Shown: positions 1-5,892, counted from the stretch's first letter. The stretch is DNA of 6,108 nt from Pseudomonadota bacterium (GCA_023392225.1 JAEVZM010000327.1:1-6108), one strand, 5' to 3'. Notes: generated by a model not told the origin, from the sequence alone. Program-made: numbers and translations.

Positions 1-162
1 TGCCACGGCGTCGAAGAAGCCGGTCACGGCGACGAGGCGACCATCGTCGATCGCGGCGAAATCGACCCCCGCGACCACCGGCGGGCCGTCCTCGGGCCCG
101 AGCGCCCAGCCGAACCGGGCGCGGCCGACGAGCCTACGGCGGCATGCCTCAAGGCGATGCCC
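1..162 (-). pseudogene. C-terminal remnant of an NTF2/SnoaL-like protein, 5'-truncated, running off the left edge
   Basis: Read on the minus strand toward position 1, the frame gives ARFGWALGP, then VVAGVDFAAIDDGRLVAVTG and FFD. This resembles the last two beta strands of SnoaL-like/NTF2-fold proteins, small alpha+beta barrels used as isomerases, cyclases or orphan stress proteins. A weaker GHRLE motif at about 159-148 may be the preceding strand. Family members are usually about 110-150 residues, but only some 50 residues of match can lie here before the RTX stop codon at 204-206. I find no ATG, GTG or TTG in this frame between the start of the match and that stop, and none in the adjacent 3' part of the RTX gene. 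The N-terminal half and start are therefore missing, which suggests a decayed or rearranged copy. The family call is by eye; a start outside the expected pattern cannot be excluded. Confidence 0.5.
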
Positions 163-203
163 TTGCCCGGCTGCTGACGTCCCGGCGACCGGCTTCGGCC
201 GCC

Positions 204-773
204 CTACCCCAACGGCAGGATCATGAAGTCGTCGGCGTGGAGCTTGGTGCCGGGGTCCACCTTGGCGACCTTGAAATGCGCATCGCCGCCCGCGCCATCG
301 GCGTCGAAGAAGATCTTGCCGCTCTTCCTGTCGTAGACGACATGGTGGTCGTGCTCCGCCGCCGCCTTCCCCTTGTGGAAATAGGCCTTTCCGAGGCTGC
401 CCGGCGACACGCCCGGCAGGTCGAAGGCGAGCCCGATGACGTCCTCGCCCGGCGTGAAGTCCTTGATCCGGTTGAACGCGGCGCCCGGCCGGGAGACGTC
501 CGGCGCGAACAGGAAGATGTCGTCGCCGGGGCCGCCGACCATCGTGTTGCGACCGCCCGAGTCGGCGAGGAGGTCGTCGCCCTTACCGCCCTTGAGGAGA
601 TCGTCCCCCAAGGTGCCGAGCAGGACGTCGCGGCCGGGGCCGCCGACCAGCACGTCGTCGGAGTCGAGGCCCGGCGGGTCGGACTGCATGCCCTTGCCGC
701 CATGCAGGTAGACGATGCCGGCGAGGAGGTTGGCGAGCGACAGGAGGTTGAGCGGGTATTGCGGGAAGTCCAC
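204..773 (-). CDS. Short RTX (hemolysin-type calcium-binding repeat) protein, probably type I secreted
   Basis: A 189-residue acidic, glycine-rich protein. Residues 35-88 are six tandem nonapeptides of the RTX type (for example GGPGRDVLL, GTLGDDLLK, GGKGDDLLA, GGPGDDIFL); the fifth (DSGGRNTMV) is degenerate. Such repeats bind calcium and fold as a parallel beta roll once outside the cell. Residues 100-186 (RIKDFTPGEDVI, VVYDRKSGKIFFDADG, LHADDFMIL) match the C-terminal cap and secretion region of serralysin-like and other alphaproteobacterial RTX proteins, so export by a type I ABC system is expected; no transporter genes are in view. Residues 1-30 are a hydrophobic, leucine-rich segment without a clear catalytic domain. 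I chose the GTG at 773 because GGAAGG (786-781) lies 7 bases upstream; an ATG at 887 would add 38 low-complexity residues and lacks support. It lies 128 bp downstream of the protease gene on the same strand. Role unknown: possibly a surface or matrix protein. Confidence 0.85.
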   Translation of the reverse strand: MDFPQYPLNLLSLANLLAGIVYLHGGKGMQSDPPGLDSDDVLVGGPGRDVLLGTLGDDLLKGGKGDDLLADSGGRNTMVGGPGDDIFLFAPDVSRPGAAFNRIKDFTPGEDVIGLAFDLPGVSPGSLGKAYFHKGKAAAEHDHHVVYDRKSGKIFFDADGAGGDAHFKVAKVDPGTKLHADDFMILPLG

Positions 774-780
774 GGGAGCC

Positions 781-786
781 CCTTCC
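781..786 (-). promoter_or_regulatory. Ribosome binding site deciding the GTG start of the RTX gene
   Basis: GGAAGG on the minus strand, 7 bases before the GTG at 773-771. It favours a 189-residue product over the longer frame beginning at 887. Confidence 0.6.
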
Positions 787-840
787 GTTCCCTGACCGTC
801 AGGATGCGCGACGGCGGTCCCGTCGGAAGACGATCGAGGC

Positions 841-854
841 GCACTCGATAGTGC
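841..854. promoter_or_regulatory. 14-bp perfect palindrome upstream of the RTX gene
   Basis: GCACT-CGAT-AGTGC is a perfect inverted repeat with 5-base arms, located 68 bases upstream of the RTX start codon. It could be an operator half-site pair for a dimeric regulator, or part of a weak hairpin. A very weak sigma70-like pair (TTGCCT at 876-871 and CACTAT at 853-848, 17-base spacer, minus strand) overlaps it. Both are only suggestive. Confidence 0.3.
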
Positions 855-855
855 C

Positions 856-884
856 CGCCGGGGTGCGTCGAGGCAACCCCGGCG
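856..884 (-). terminator. GC-rich hairpin between the protease and RTX genes, terminator-like without a T run
   Basis: CGCCGGGGT (856-864) and ACCCCGGCG (876-884) form a perfect 9-bp stem with an 11-base loop, starting 18 bases after the protease stop codon on the minus strand. No T run follows, so it is not a classical intrinsic terminator; it could slow or end transcription, or protect the 3' end of the protease message. It competes with a second hairpin at 879-898 (CCGGCG/CGCCGG, 8-base loop) for bases 879-884. Confidence 0.4.
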
Positions 885-901
885 CAACGCCCCGCCGGTA
901 A

Positions 902-1921
902 CTAACCAGGCGGCAGGCGCTCCTGAGGGGTGACGACGAAGGACCGCGCCCGGCCGAGGCGGAGCACGTCTATCTCGACCGCGCGGCCGATGCGATCGGC
1001 ATCGAGGAGACGGATCAGATCGTCCACCCCGGTCACCGCCCTGCCGTCGAGCGCCACGACCATATCCTGCCGGAGCAGCCCGCCCTCCGAGGCCGGACCG
1101 TCGGGGGCGACGCTGCCCAGCATCGCCCCGGTCTTCTGGGCGAGCCCGGCAGCAAGCGCATGGCGACGCGGGATCGGCGCCGTCTCGGCGCTGACGCCGA
1201 TGAAGGCACGGCGCACGCGACCGTGGCGGATCAGCTCCGAGACGACGAAGCTCGCCGTATTGGCGGCGACCGCGAAGCAGATCCCCTGCGCATGCGGGAT
1301 GATCGCGGTGTTGACGCCGACCACCTCGCCTCGCGACGAGACCAGGGGCCCGCCGGAATTGCCGGGATTGAGCGCCGCGTCGGTCTGGATCACGTCCTCG
1401 ATCGTGCGGCCGGTCGTCGCCCGGATGGAGCGACCGAGGGCCGACACCACGCCGGCCGTCACGGTCGATTCAAACCCCAGCGGGTTGCCGATCGCGACCA
1501 CGAGCTGGCCGCGGCGCACCGCCTTGGAATCGCCCAGCCGCGTCGTCGGCAGGTCGCGGGCGGCGTTGGCCCGGATCAGGGCGATGTCGGTGTCGGGATC
1601 GACGCCGAGCAACTGCGCATCGGTCGTGCGTCCCTCCGCATCGGCGAGGCGGACCTCGTGGGCGCCGGCGACGACATGGGCGTTGGTGACGATCAGCCCG
1701 TCGGGCGACAGCACGAAGCCGGAGCCGGTGCCGCCGCCGCGCGCCGCCTTGCGACGGGTGTCTACACGCAGCACGGCCGGCCCGACGGTATCGGCGATGT
1801 GGGCGACCGCCGTGGAGTAGGCGTCGAGGAGGACCGCGTCTTCCTCCGGCACCGACGGCGCCATCTCGCTCCGTTCCGGCTCGCTCGAATCAAGTATGAA
1901 CTGTGGAGAGATATCCAGCAT
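902..1921 (-). CDS. S1C-family (HtrA/Deg-like) trypsin-like serine protease with one PDZ domain
   Basis: A 339-residue protein. Residues 62-235 form the chymotrypsin-fold protease with a complete triad: His82 in TNAHVV, Asp112 in DPDTDIALI, Ser189 in NPGNSGGP. Residues 237-245 (RRAFIGVSA) lead into a single PDZ domain at about 265-335 (GAMLGSVAPDGPASEGGL, VVALDGRAV). Family members degrade or sense misfolded proteins, with the PDZ domain binding C-terminal or unfolded peptides. Unlike DegP there is only one PDZ domain and no long LA loop before the catalytic His. The N-terminus (MLDISPQFILDSSEPERSE) has no signal peptide or membrane anchor, so it may act in the cytoplasm; this is inference. 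The start at 1921 is preceded by AAAGGA (1935-1930) with an 8-base spacer. An alternative ATG at 1864 (GGAG 4 bases upstream) would give 320 residues. It is divergent from the porin and lies 128 bp before the RTX gene. It should not be called degP from this sequence. Confidence 0.92.
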   Translation of the reverse strand: MLDISPQFILDSSEPERSEMAPSVPEEDAVLLDAYSTAVAHIADTVGPAVLRVDTRRKAARGGGTGSGFVLSPDGLIVTNAHVVAGAHEVRLADAEGRTTDAQLLGVDPDTDIALIRANAARDLPTTRLGDSKAVRRGQLVVAIGNPLGFESTVTAGVVSALGRSIRATTGRTIEDVIQTDAALNPGNSGGPLVSSRGEVVGVNTAIIPHAQGICFAVAANTASFVVSELIRHGRVRRAFIGVSAETAPIPRRHALAAGLAQKTGAMLGSVAPDGPASEGGLLRQDMVVALDGRAVTGVDDLIRLLDADRIGRAVEIDVLRLGRARSFVVTPQERLPPG

Positions 1922-2048
1922 GGGAGGTGTCCTTTCGAGCCGCTCATGTAGGCAGTGGCACGTGCGGTCGGAAGACCGGCGCCTTGCGCGGGACGAAACC
2001 TGCGCCAGACTGTCGATTTACGGCCGCGGAGGGCGCCAGGTACACGCG
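1922..2048. promoter_or_regulatory. Divergent intergenic region between protease and porin genes
   Basis: This 127-bp region must carry the start signals for both the minus-strand protease and the plus-strand porin. A small inverted repeat CGGTC-GGAA-GACCG sits at 1965-1978. Shine-Dalgarno-like stretches are AAAGGA (1935-1930, minus) for the protease and GGAGGG (2028-2033) or CAGG (2037-2040) for the porin. I could not identify a convincing -35/-10 pair for either direction. Confidence 0.4.
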
Positions 2049-3226
2049 ATGCGCTTGACCATCCTGCTGATGACCAGTGCCGCTGCGCTCGTGCCCTCGT
2101 CCCTTGCCGCGAACGAGCTCGCACTCGCGGTGGCGCCGATCGACTATGTCGGGATCTGCGACGTCCATGGCAGCGGCTATCTCTACATTCCCGGGACACA
2201 GACCTGCCTGTCGATCGGCGGCTACATGCAGTTCGACGCCTGGGCCTATGACAGTCGCCAGGCGCAGCACTTCTTCAACCTGCCCGACTATCTGACCGGT
2301 GCCATCTCGGCCACCTCCGATCCGAGCAACCCGCTGTCCCGACGCTCCGGCGCGGTAGCCGGTTACCTCTACGACACCGACGACTATTCCGCCCCCTGGG
2401 CCGTCTCCGAGGAGATCAAGGTTGCGGCCACCGCCCGGAGCACCACCGACCTCGGCATCGTCGAAACCTATGTCCGCTTCGTCATCGACAACCAGATCGA
2501 CATGACCAATACCAGCGAGGCACGCTCCCTCGCCCACACGACGCGGCTCGACCGCGCCTATGCGGCGATCGGGCCGCTGTTCGTCGGCTACTACGACTCG
2601 ATCTTCGCCTACCAGGCGGCTGCGCTGTCGCTCGACGGCAACATCAACGCCGACCCCAAGGTCAACCAGTTCCAGCTCAATCACCGCTGGGGACCCTGGG
2701 GCATCGCCGCCGCGCTCGAGGATCCGCGGGACTGGTCCCGGCCGAGAGCAACATCACGGGCGACTACCCGAGCCTTGCCCTCGCCTTCACCGGCACCTGG
2801 GAGAACGCCTACCTCCAGGCCGCCTTCGGCGCGACGGACCGGACCAGCGGCACCGGCTGGGGCGCCCAGCTCTCGGGCTCCCTCGGCTCCGGAACCCAGC
2901 CGCAGATGCAGGTCAACCTCGCCTATTCGGAGAACGCGCCCGTCTATGCAGGCGGCAAGAACTGCGTGGGCGCCTGCCCGAACGAGGGGGTGTGGTGGTC
3001 GGCGATGCTGTCGGGGCAGGTCAACCTCACCCGGACCGTCTCGCTCAACGCCACGTCGAGCTATCTCGGCGGCCCCTCCAGCCAGGAATGGCAGGCGGCA
3101 GGCGGGGTTGGCTGGGCACCGTCGAAGGCCGCGCTTCTGTCCGCGGAGCTGCTCTATATCGACCAGAGCGGCACCGATTCACTCAGCTTTCATACTCAGC
3201 TGAAAACGTCCTTCGGAAACGACTGA
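2049..3226 (+). pseudogene. Alphaproteobacterial porin (Porin_2 type), interrupted by a one-base frameshift
   Basis: An outer-membrane beta-barrel porin for passive diffusion of small solutes. From the ATG at 2049 the product begins with a signal peptide (MRLTILLMTSAAALVPSSLA, cleavage near residue 20-21), followed by the porin N-terminal signature CDVHGSGYLYIPGTQTCLSI with paired Cys37 and Cys53. Strand-like alternating segments follow (VRFVIDNQID, AYAAIGPLFVGYYDSI, FQLNHRWGPWGIAAALEDP). Near residue 230 (bases 2730-2743) the frame fails: upstream porin sequence is in one frame, and from 2741 it continues one base back (AESNITGDYPSLALAFTG, later KNCVGACPNEG and the last strand LSFHTQLKTSF) to the TGA at 3224-3226. 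Restoring one base gives 392 residues, a normal length for the family. The CCC at 2737-2739 is a likely site of loss. Without repair, translation runs in the wrong frame to 3203. It is either a true pseudogene or a sequencing error. The terminal Phe is followed by three extra residues (GND), which is unusual. Confidence 0.85.
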
Positions 3227-3249
3227 GCCGGCGCCGCGCGCCGCCCTGC

Positions 3250-3299
3250 CATCAATTCGCCATCGATTCACGGCCCACTTCGAGGAGATTCATCGATTG
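3250..3299 (+). repeat. Short iterated CATCRATTS motif before the repeat-protein gene
   Basis: CATCAATTC (3250-3258), CATCGATTC (3261-3269) and CATCGATTG (3291-3299) are three near-identical 9-base units in the 70-bp gap after the porin; the last overlaps the proposed TTG start. They could be regulator half-sites, or chance, as the motif is short. Confidence 0.25.
3284..3287 (+). promoter_or_regulatory. Ribosome binding site deciding the TTG start at 3297
   Basis: GGAG within CGAGGAG (3281-3287) lies 9 bases before the TTG at 3297-3299. Later GTG candidates at 3321 and 3339 have no comparable sequence upstream, so TTG is preferred even though it gives a long signal-peptide n-region. Confidence 0.5.
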
Positions 3300-4520
3300 C
3301 CGGGGGACAGGCCATTGCCGGTGGGCGGCATCGTCAAAGTGCCAACTGTGGAACACTTGCGACGGCTGTGCGGCGCAGCGTTCCTGACGCTCGCGGCCAC
3401 ATGCATCGCCGCAGGCGCGGTGCGCGCCGAGGATGTCCCGACCCCGCGCCCCTCCCCGCTCAAGGCGACGACGAGCTCGGAAGATGCGCTTCTCGCGACC
3501 GGTGACGCGCCGCCGGCCTTCGCCGAAGAGGATTTCGAGCCGGTCCAGTCCTCGGCCGCGCTCGAGGCGGCAACCGCGGTCGGCCGCAACCACCGCAGCG
3601 CGAGCCACGACGCGGGCGGCAACGGCGCGCTGAGCCTGGTGCCGCCCTCGGACAACATGATCACCGCCCAGCAGGCGTTTCCGGACGAGGCGCCGATCGA
3701 CCTGACAGCCCCGACCTTCGACAATGGCACCCCGGGCGAGGACCAGGCGGTGCTCGGCTCCTACACGCTCGAAGCCCGCATGACCGCCGACAGCCCGCCG
3801 CTCGAATCCGGCGTGGTGTGGCGGGTCTTTGCCAATGACGGCGAAGACGGCAAGATGCGCCTCGTGGGCGAGGCCGACGGCGGACCGGTGACGCTGCGGC
3901 TGAAGCCGGGCGAGTATTTCGTGCATGCCGCCTTCGGCCGGGCCGGACTAACCCGCAAGGTCACCGTCGCGCCGACGCCGCGGGGCGAGTCGATCGTGCT
4001 CGATGCCGGCGGCATGCGCCTGACCGCGCTGGCCGGCAAGGACCGCCAGCTCAATCCGGACGAGGTCCGCTTCGACATCTATGCCCCCGACGAGGGCGGG
4101 TCCGAGGGCCGCATCGCCGTGCTCGAGAACGCACCGGCGGGCACGGTCATCGCCCTCAATGCCGGCATCTACCATGTCGTCTGCCGCTACGGCGACGCGA
4201 ACGCCATCGTGCGCGCCGACATCAAGATCGAGGCCGGCAAGCTGACCGAGGCAGCGCTCTATCAGCAGGCCGCCCGGGTCACCCTCAAGCTGGTCGAGAA
4301 CCACGGCGGCGAAGCCCTCGCCAACACCCAGTGGCTGGTGGTCACCTCCGCCGGCGAGAGCGTTGCCGAGAGCGTCGGCGCCTTCCCGTCGGTGGTGCTG
4401 CTCGCCGGGGAATACACCGCGATCGCCAAGCACGAAGACCGCATCTTCGAGCAGAAGTTCACCGTCGAGTCGGGCCTCAACCGCGACGTCGAGGTCCTGC
4501 AGCAGCAGACGCAGCAGTAG
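3297..4520 (+). CDS. Exported protein with three beta-rich repeats, function unknown
   Basis: A 407-residue protein that I do not recognise as a named family. Residues 22-44 (RRLCGAAFLTLAATCIAAGA, ending VRA before ED) look like a signal peptide, so it is probably periplasmic or surface-exposed. Residues 46-150 are a low-complexity, Pro/Ala/Ser/acidic linker. From about 153 to 402 there are three copies of an approximately 80-residue unit, each with a strand start (TLEARMT / RLTALAG / RVTLKLV), a W/F-x-V/I/Y strand (VVWRVFAND / VRFDIYAPD / TQWLVVTSA), a turn into LKPGEYFVHAAF / LNAGIYHVVCRY / LLAGEYTAIAKH, and a final strand (TRKVTV / VRADIKIEAG / EQKFTVESG). This resembles carboxypeptidase-regulatory or PEGA-like beta-sandwich domains found as binding modules in envelope proteins. 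The C-terminus is Gln-rich (QQQTQQ). The start is TTG with a good ribosome binding site; GTG at 3339 would shorten it to 393 residues. It is followed after 19 bases by a microprotein gene, suggesting co-transcription. No catalytic motif is visible. Confidence 0.85.
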   Translation: MPGDRPLPVGGIVKVPTVEHLRRLCGAAFLTLAATCIAAGAVRAEDVPTPRPSPLKATTSSEDALLATGDAPPAFAEEDFEPVQSSAALEAATAVGRNHRSASHDAGGNGALSLVPPSDNMITAQQAFPDEAPIDLTAPTFDNGTPGEDQAVLGSYTLEARMTADSPPLESGVVWRVFANDGEDGKMRLVGEADGGPVTLRLKPGEYFVHAAFGRAGLTRKVTVAPTPRGESIVLDAGGMRLTALAGKDRQLNPDEVRFDIYAPDEGGSEGRIAVLENAPAGTVIALNAGIYHVVCRYGDANAIVRADIKIEAGKLTEAALYQQAARVTLKLVENHGGEALANTQWLVVTSAGESVAESVGAFPSVVLLAGEYTAIAKHEDRIFEQKFTVESGLNRDVEVLQQQTQQ

Positions 4521-4524
4521 CGGC

Positions 4525-4530
4525 GGAAGG
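4525..4530 (+). promoter_or_regulatory. Ribosome binding site of the microprotein gene
   Basis: GGAAGG immediately follows the previous stop codon (4518-4520) and lies 9 bases before the GTG at 4540. It is the main sign that the short frame is translated. Confidence 0.5.
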
Positions 4531-4539
4531 GCTATCGCC

Positions 4540-4644
4540 GTGCGGTCTGGTCCGCCACTCGATCTGTCGGAAGGAACCCAGACCTTCCTGATGGTTTTGA
4601 TATTCGTCGCGCTGGTCGTGTTCCTCTGGCGGACCTGGAGCTAG
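4540..4644 (+). CDS. 34-residue single-pass membrane microprotein
   Basis: A GTG start at 4540 behind GGAAGG gives a 34-residue product: a short polar N-terminus (MRSGPPLDLSEGTQ), a hydrophobic helix (TFLMVLIFVALVVFLW, about residues 15-30) and a positively charged end (RTWS) before the TAG at 4642-4644. This is the layout of small bacterial inner-membrane proteins that associate with larger membrane complexes. By the positive-inside rule the C-terminal Arg would be cytoplasmic (inference). It lies 19 bases after the repeat-protein gene and before the likely terminator at 4695-4719, so the two probably share a message. The frame is also open upstream inside the previous gene, but there it is only a shadow. 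No homologue is recognised by eye; the hydrophobic composition and ribosome binding site are the evidence, and a chance frame remains possible. Confidence 0.6.
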   Translation: MRSGPPLDLSEGTQTFLMVLIFVALVVFLWRTWS

Positions 4645-4665
4645 GGAATCGGGCAGCCTCGCGCA

Positions 4666-4683
4666 CTGTGACCAACGTCACAG
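4666..4683. promoter_or_regulatory. Perfect TGTGA-N6-TCACA palindrome, CRP/FNR-superfamily operator type
   Basis: CTGTGAC-CAAC-GTCACAG is an 18-bp inverted repeat with perfect 7-base arms. Its core TGTGA-CCAACG-TCACA (4667-4682) equals the classical CRP recognition pattern in all ten specified positions. It ends 62 bases before the ATG of the LuxR-type gene, a usual distance for a regulatory site. It also lies on the path of read-through from the upstream gene pair. The cognate regulator is not in the window; alphaproteobacterial CRP/FNR proteins vary in specificity, so the identity of the binder is inferred. Confidence 0.55.
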
Positions 4684-4694
4684 CAAATGCGCCT

Positions 4695-4719
4695 CCCGCG
4701 CGTATCGTCGCGGGCTTTT
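4695..4719 (+). terminator. Probable intrinsic terminator after the microprotein gene
   Basis: CCCGCG (4695-4700) pairs with CGCGGG (4709-4714) across an 8-base loop, followed by C and TTTT (4716-4719). The stem is short and the T run only four bases, so strength is moderate. It is placed to end the message of the 3297-4644 pair, and its position argues against starting the LuxR-type protein at the GTG at 4668. Confidence 0.5.
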
Positions 4720-4745
4720 CGCGTTGGCCAAGGGCGGTGGCGGAC

Positions 4746-5882
4746 ATGGACGAGGCAACGAGGCTCTCGGAAACCATCGGCAATCTCTACGATGCCGCGC
4801 TCGATCCGGGCGCCTGGCACGACGCCCTCTCGTCGGCGCGCGACTTCATTGGCGGCGCGGCGGCGTCGATCTTCGCCAAGGATGTCGCCCACACGACGTT
4901 GACGGTGTTCCAGCACGACGGCCGGGTCGCGCCGGACTATGTCGCCTCATACCTCGACCGCTACATGGCGCTCGATCCCGCCAACACCGCGCACTTCTTC
5001 TCCGAGTTGGAAGTACCGGTCTCGACAGTGGACGTCATCGACTTCGACGAGTTCCACCAGACTCGATTCTACAAGGAATGGGCTGCGCCGCAGGGCCTCG
5101 TCGACTTCCTGACGGTCGCCCTCGAGAAGACGCCGACCGGCGCCGCCCATTTCGGCGTCTTTCGTGGCACGGCCCATGGCGTCGCCGACGAGGCCGCAAG
5201 GCGGCGCATGGCGCTGCTCGCCCCGCATGTGCGCCGGGCGGTGCTGATCGGCCGCACGGTGGAGATGAAGACCGTGCAGGCGGACTCGTTCGCCGAGACC
5301 TTCGATGGCATGAGCGCGGCGCTGTTCCTGGTGCAGGCCGACGGCCGGATCGTCCACGCCAACGCGGCCGGTCACGCCCTTCTCGCCGGGTCGGGCTTCG
5401 TCCACGCGGCCGGGAACAAGATCGCCTTTGCCAACGGGCGGGCCCACCAGGCCCTCGCCGAAGTGCTTCTGGCGGCCGAGCGTGGCGACGGCGCAGTGGG
5501 CAGCCGCGGCGTCGCGCTTCGCCTCGCCACCCGCGAGGGCGTGACCTACCTGGCCCATGTCCTGCCCCTCACCTCCGGCACGCGGCGCCAGGCCGGTAGC
5601 GCCTTCGCCGCCGTGGCCGCGATCTTCATCCGCCGCGCCGAGCTCGAGATGCCCGCTGCGCCTGAGATCATCGCGCGTCACTACGGGCTGACGCCCTCTG
5701 AGCTTCGGGTCCTGCTGGCAGTGGTCGAGGTCGGCGGGGTGCCGAACGTCGCAAGGGCGCTCGGGGTCGCCGAGACCACGGTCAAGACCCATCTCGGCAG
5801 CGTCTACGGCAAGACCGGCACGTCGCGGCAGGGCGACCTCGTCAAGCTCGTCGCCGGCTTCGCAAGTCCACTCGCCGCCTAG
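4746..5882 (+). CDS. LuxR-type helix-turn-helix transcriptional regulator with PAS-like sensor region
   Basis: A 378-residue regulator. Residues 313-369 are a LuxR/FixJ-type DNA-binding domain: GLTPSELRVLLAVVEVGGVP, then the helix-turn-helix VARALGVAETTVKTHLGSVY and the closing KTGTSRQGDLVKLV. Residues 5-175 form a conserved N-terminal sensor-like region of unknown ligand (IGNLYDAALDPGAW, FYKEWAAPQGLVD), and residues 185-300 resemble a PAS-like fold (AALFLVQADGRIVHANAAG). There is no receiver domain with a phospho-acceptor Asp signature and no recognisable autoinducer-binding motif, so it is not an obvious response regulator or quorum sensor. The ATG at 4746 is chosen: AGGG and GGTGG lie just upstream and family members begin at about this point. 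A GTG at 4668 would add 26 residues but sits inside the TGTGA palindrome and reads through the hairpin at 4695-4719. The target genes are unknown; the palindrome upstream suggests control by a CRP/FNR-like protein. Confidence 0.88.
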   Translation: MDEATRLSETIGNLYDAALDPGAWHDALSSARDFIGGAAASIFAKDVAHTTLTVFQHDGRVAPDYVASYLDRYMALDPANTAHFFSELEVPVSTVDVIDFDEFHQTRFYKEWAAPQGLVDFLTVALEKTPTGAAHFGVFRGTAHGVADEAARRRMALLAPHVRRAVLIGRTVEMKTVQADSFAETFDGMSAALFLVQADGRIVHANAAGHALLAGSGFVHAAGNKIAFANGRAHQALAEVLLAAERGDGAVGSRGVALRLATREGVTYLAHVLPLTSGTRRQAGSAFAAVAAIFIRRAELEMPAAPEIIARHYGLTPSELRVLLAVVEVGGVPNVARALGVAETTVKTHLGSVYGKTGTSRQGDLVKLVAGFASPLAA

Positions 5883-5892
5883 GGACGGCCGG

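Noticed and set aside
144..851. Plus-strand 235-residue open frame opposite the RTX gene
   Set aside because: It mirrors the RTX repeats and has no domain or ribosome binding site; the minus-strand product carries clear RTX nonapeptides.
930..1951. Long plus-strand open frames opposite the protease gene (930-1820 and 1160-1951)
   Set aside because: They are antisense to a protease with an intact triad and PDZ domain, have Arg/Ala/Ser-rich translations, and show no domain; this is expected in high-GC DNA.
1944..2684. Minus-strand 246-residue frame opposite the porin
   Set aside because: Its Val/Gly/Asp-rich translation is typical of the complement of a real gene, and the plus strand has a signal peptide and porin signature.
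2730..2743. Programmed -1 ribosomal frameshifting in the porin
   Set aside because: There is no slippery heptamer at the junction (TGGTCCCGGCC), and porins are not known to use recoding; an indel is simpler.
2560..3387. Third-frame plus-strand open frame across the porin and downstream gap
   Set aside because: Its translation is Arg/Pro-rich and without similarity; the porin is explained by the other two frames joined at 2730-2743.
4947..5792. Minus-strand 281-residue frame opposite the LuxR-type gene
   Set aside because: It is a complement shadow with no recognisable domain; the plus strand has a clear helix-turn-helix.
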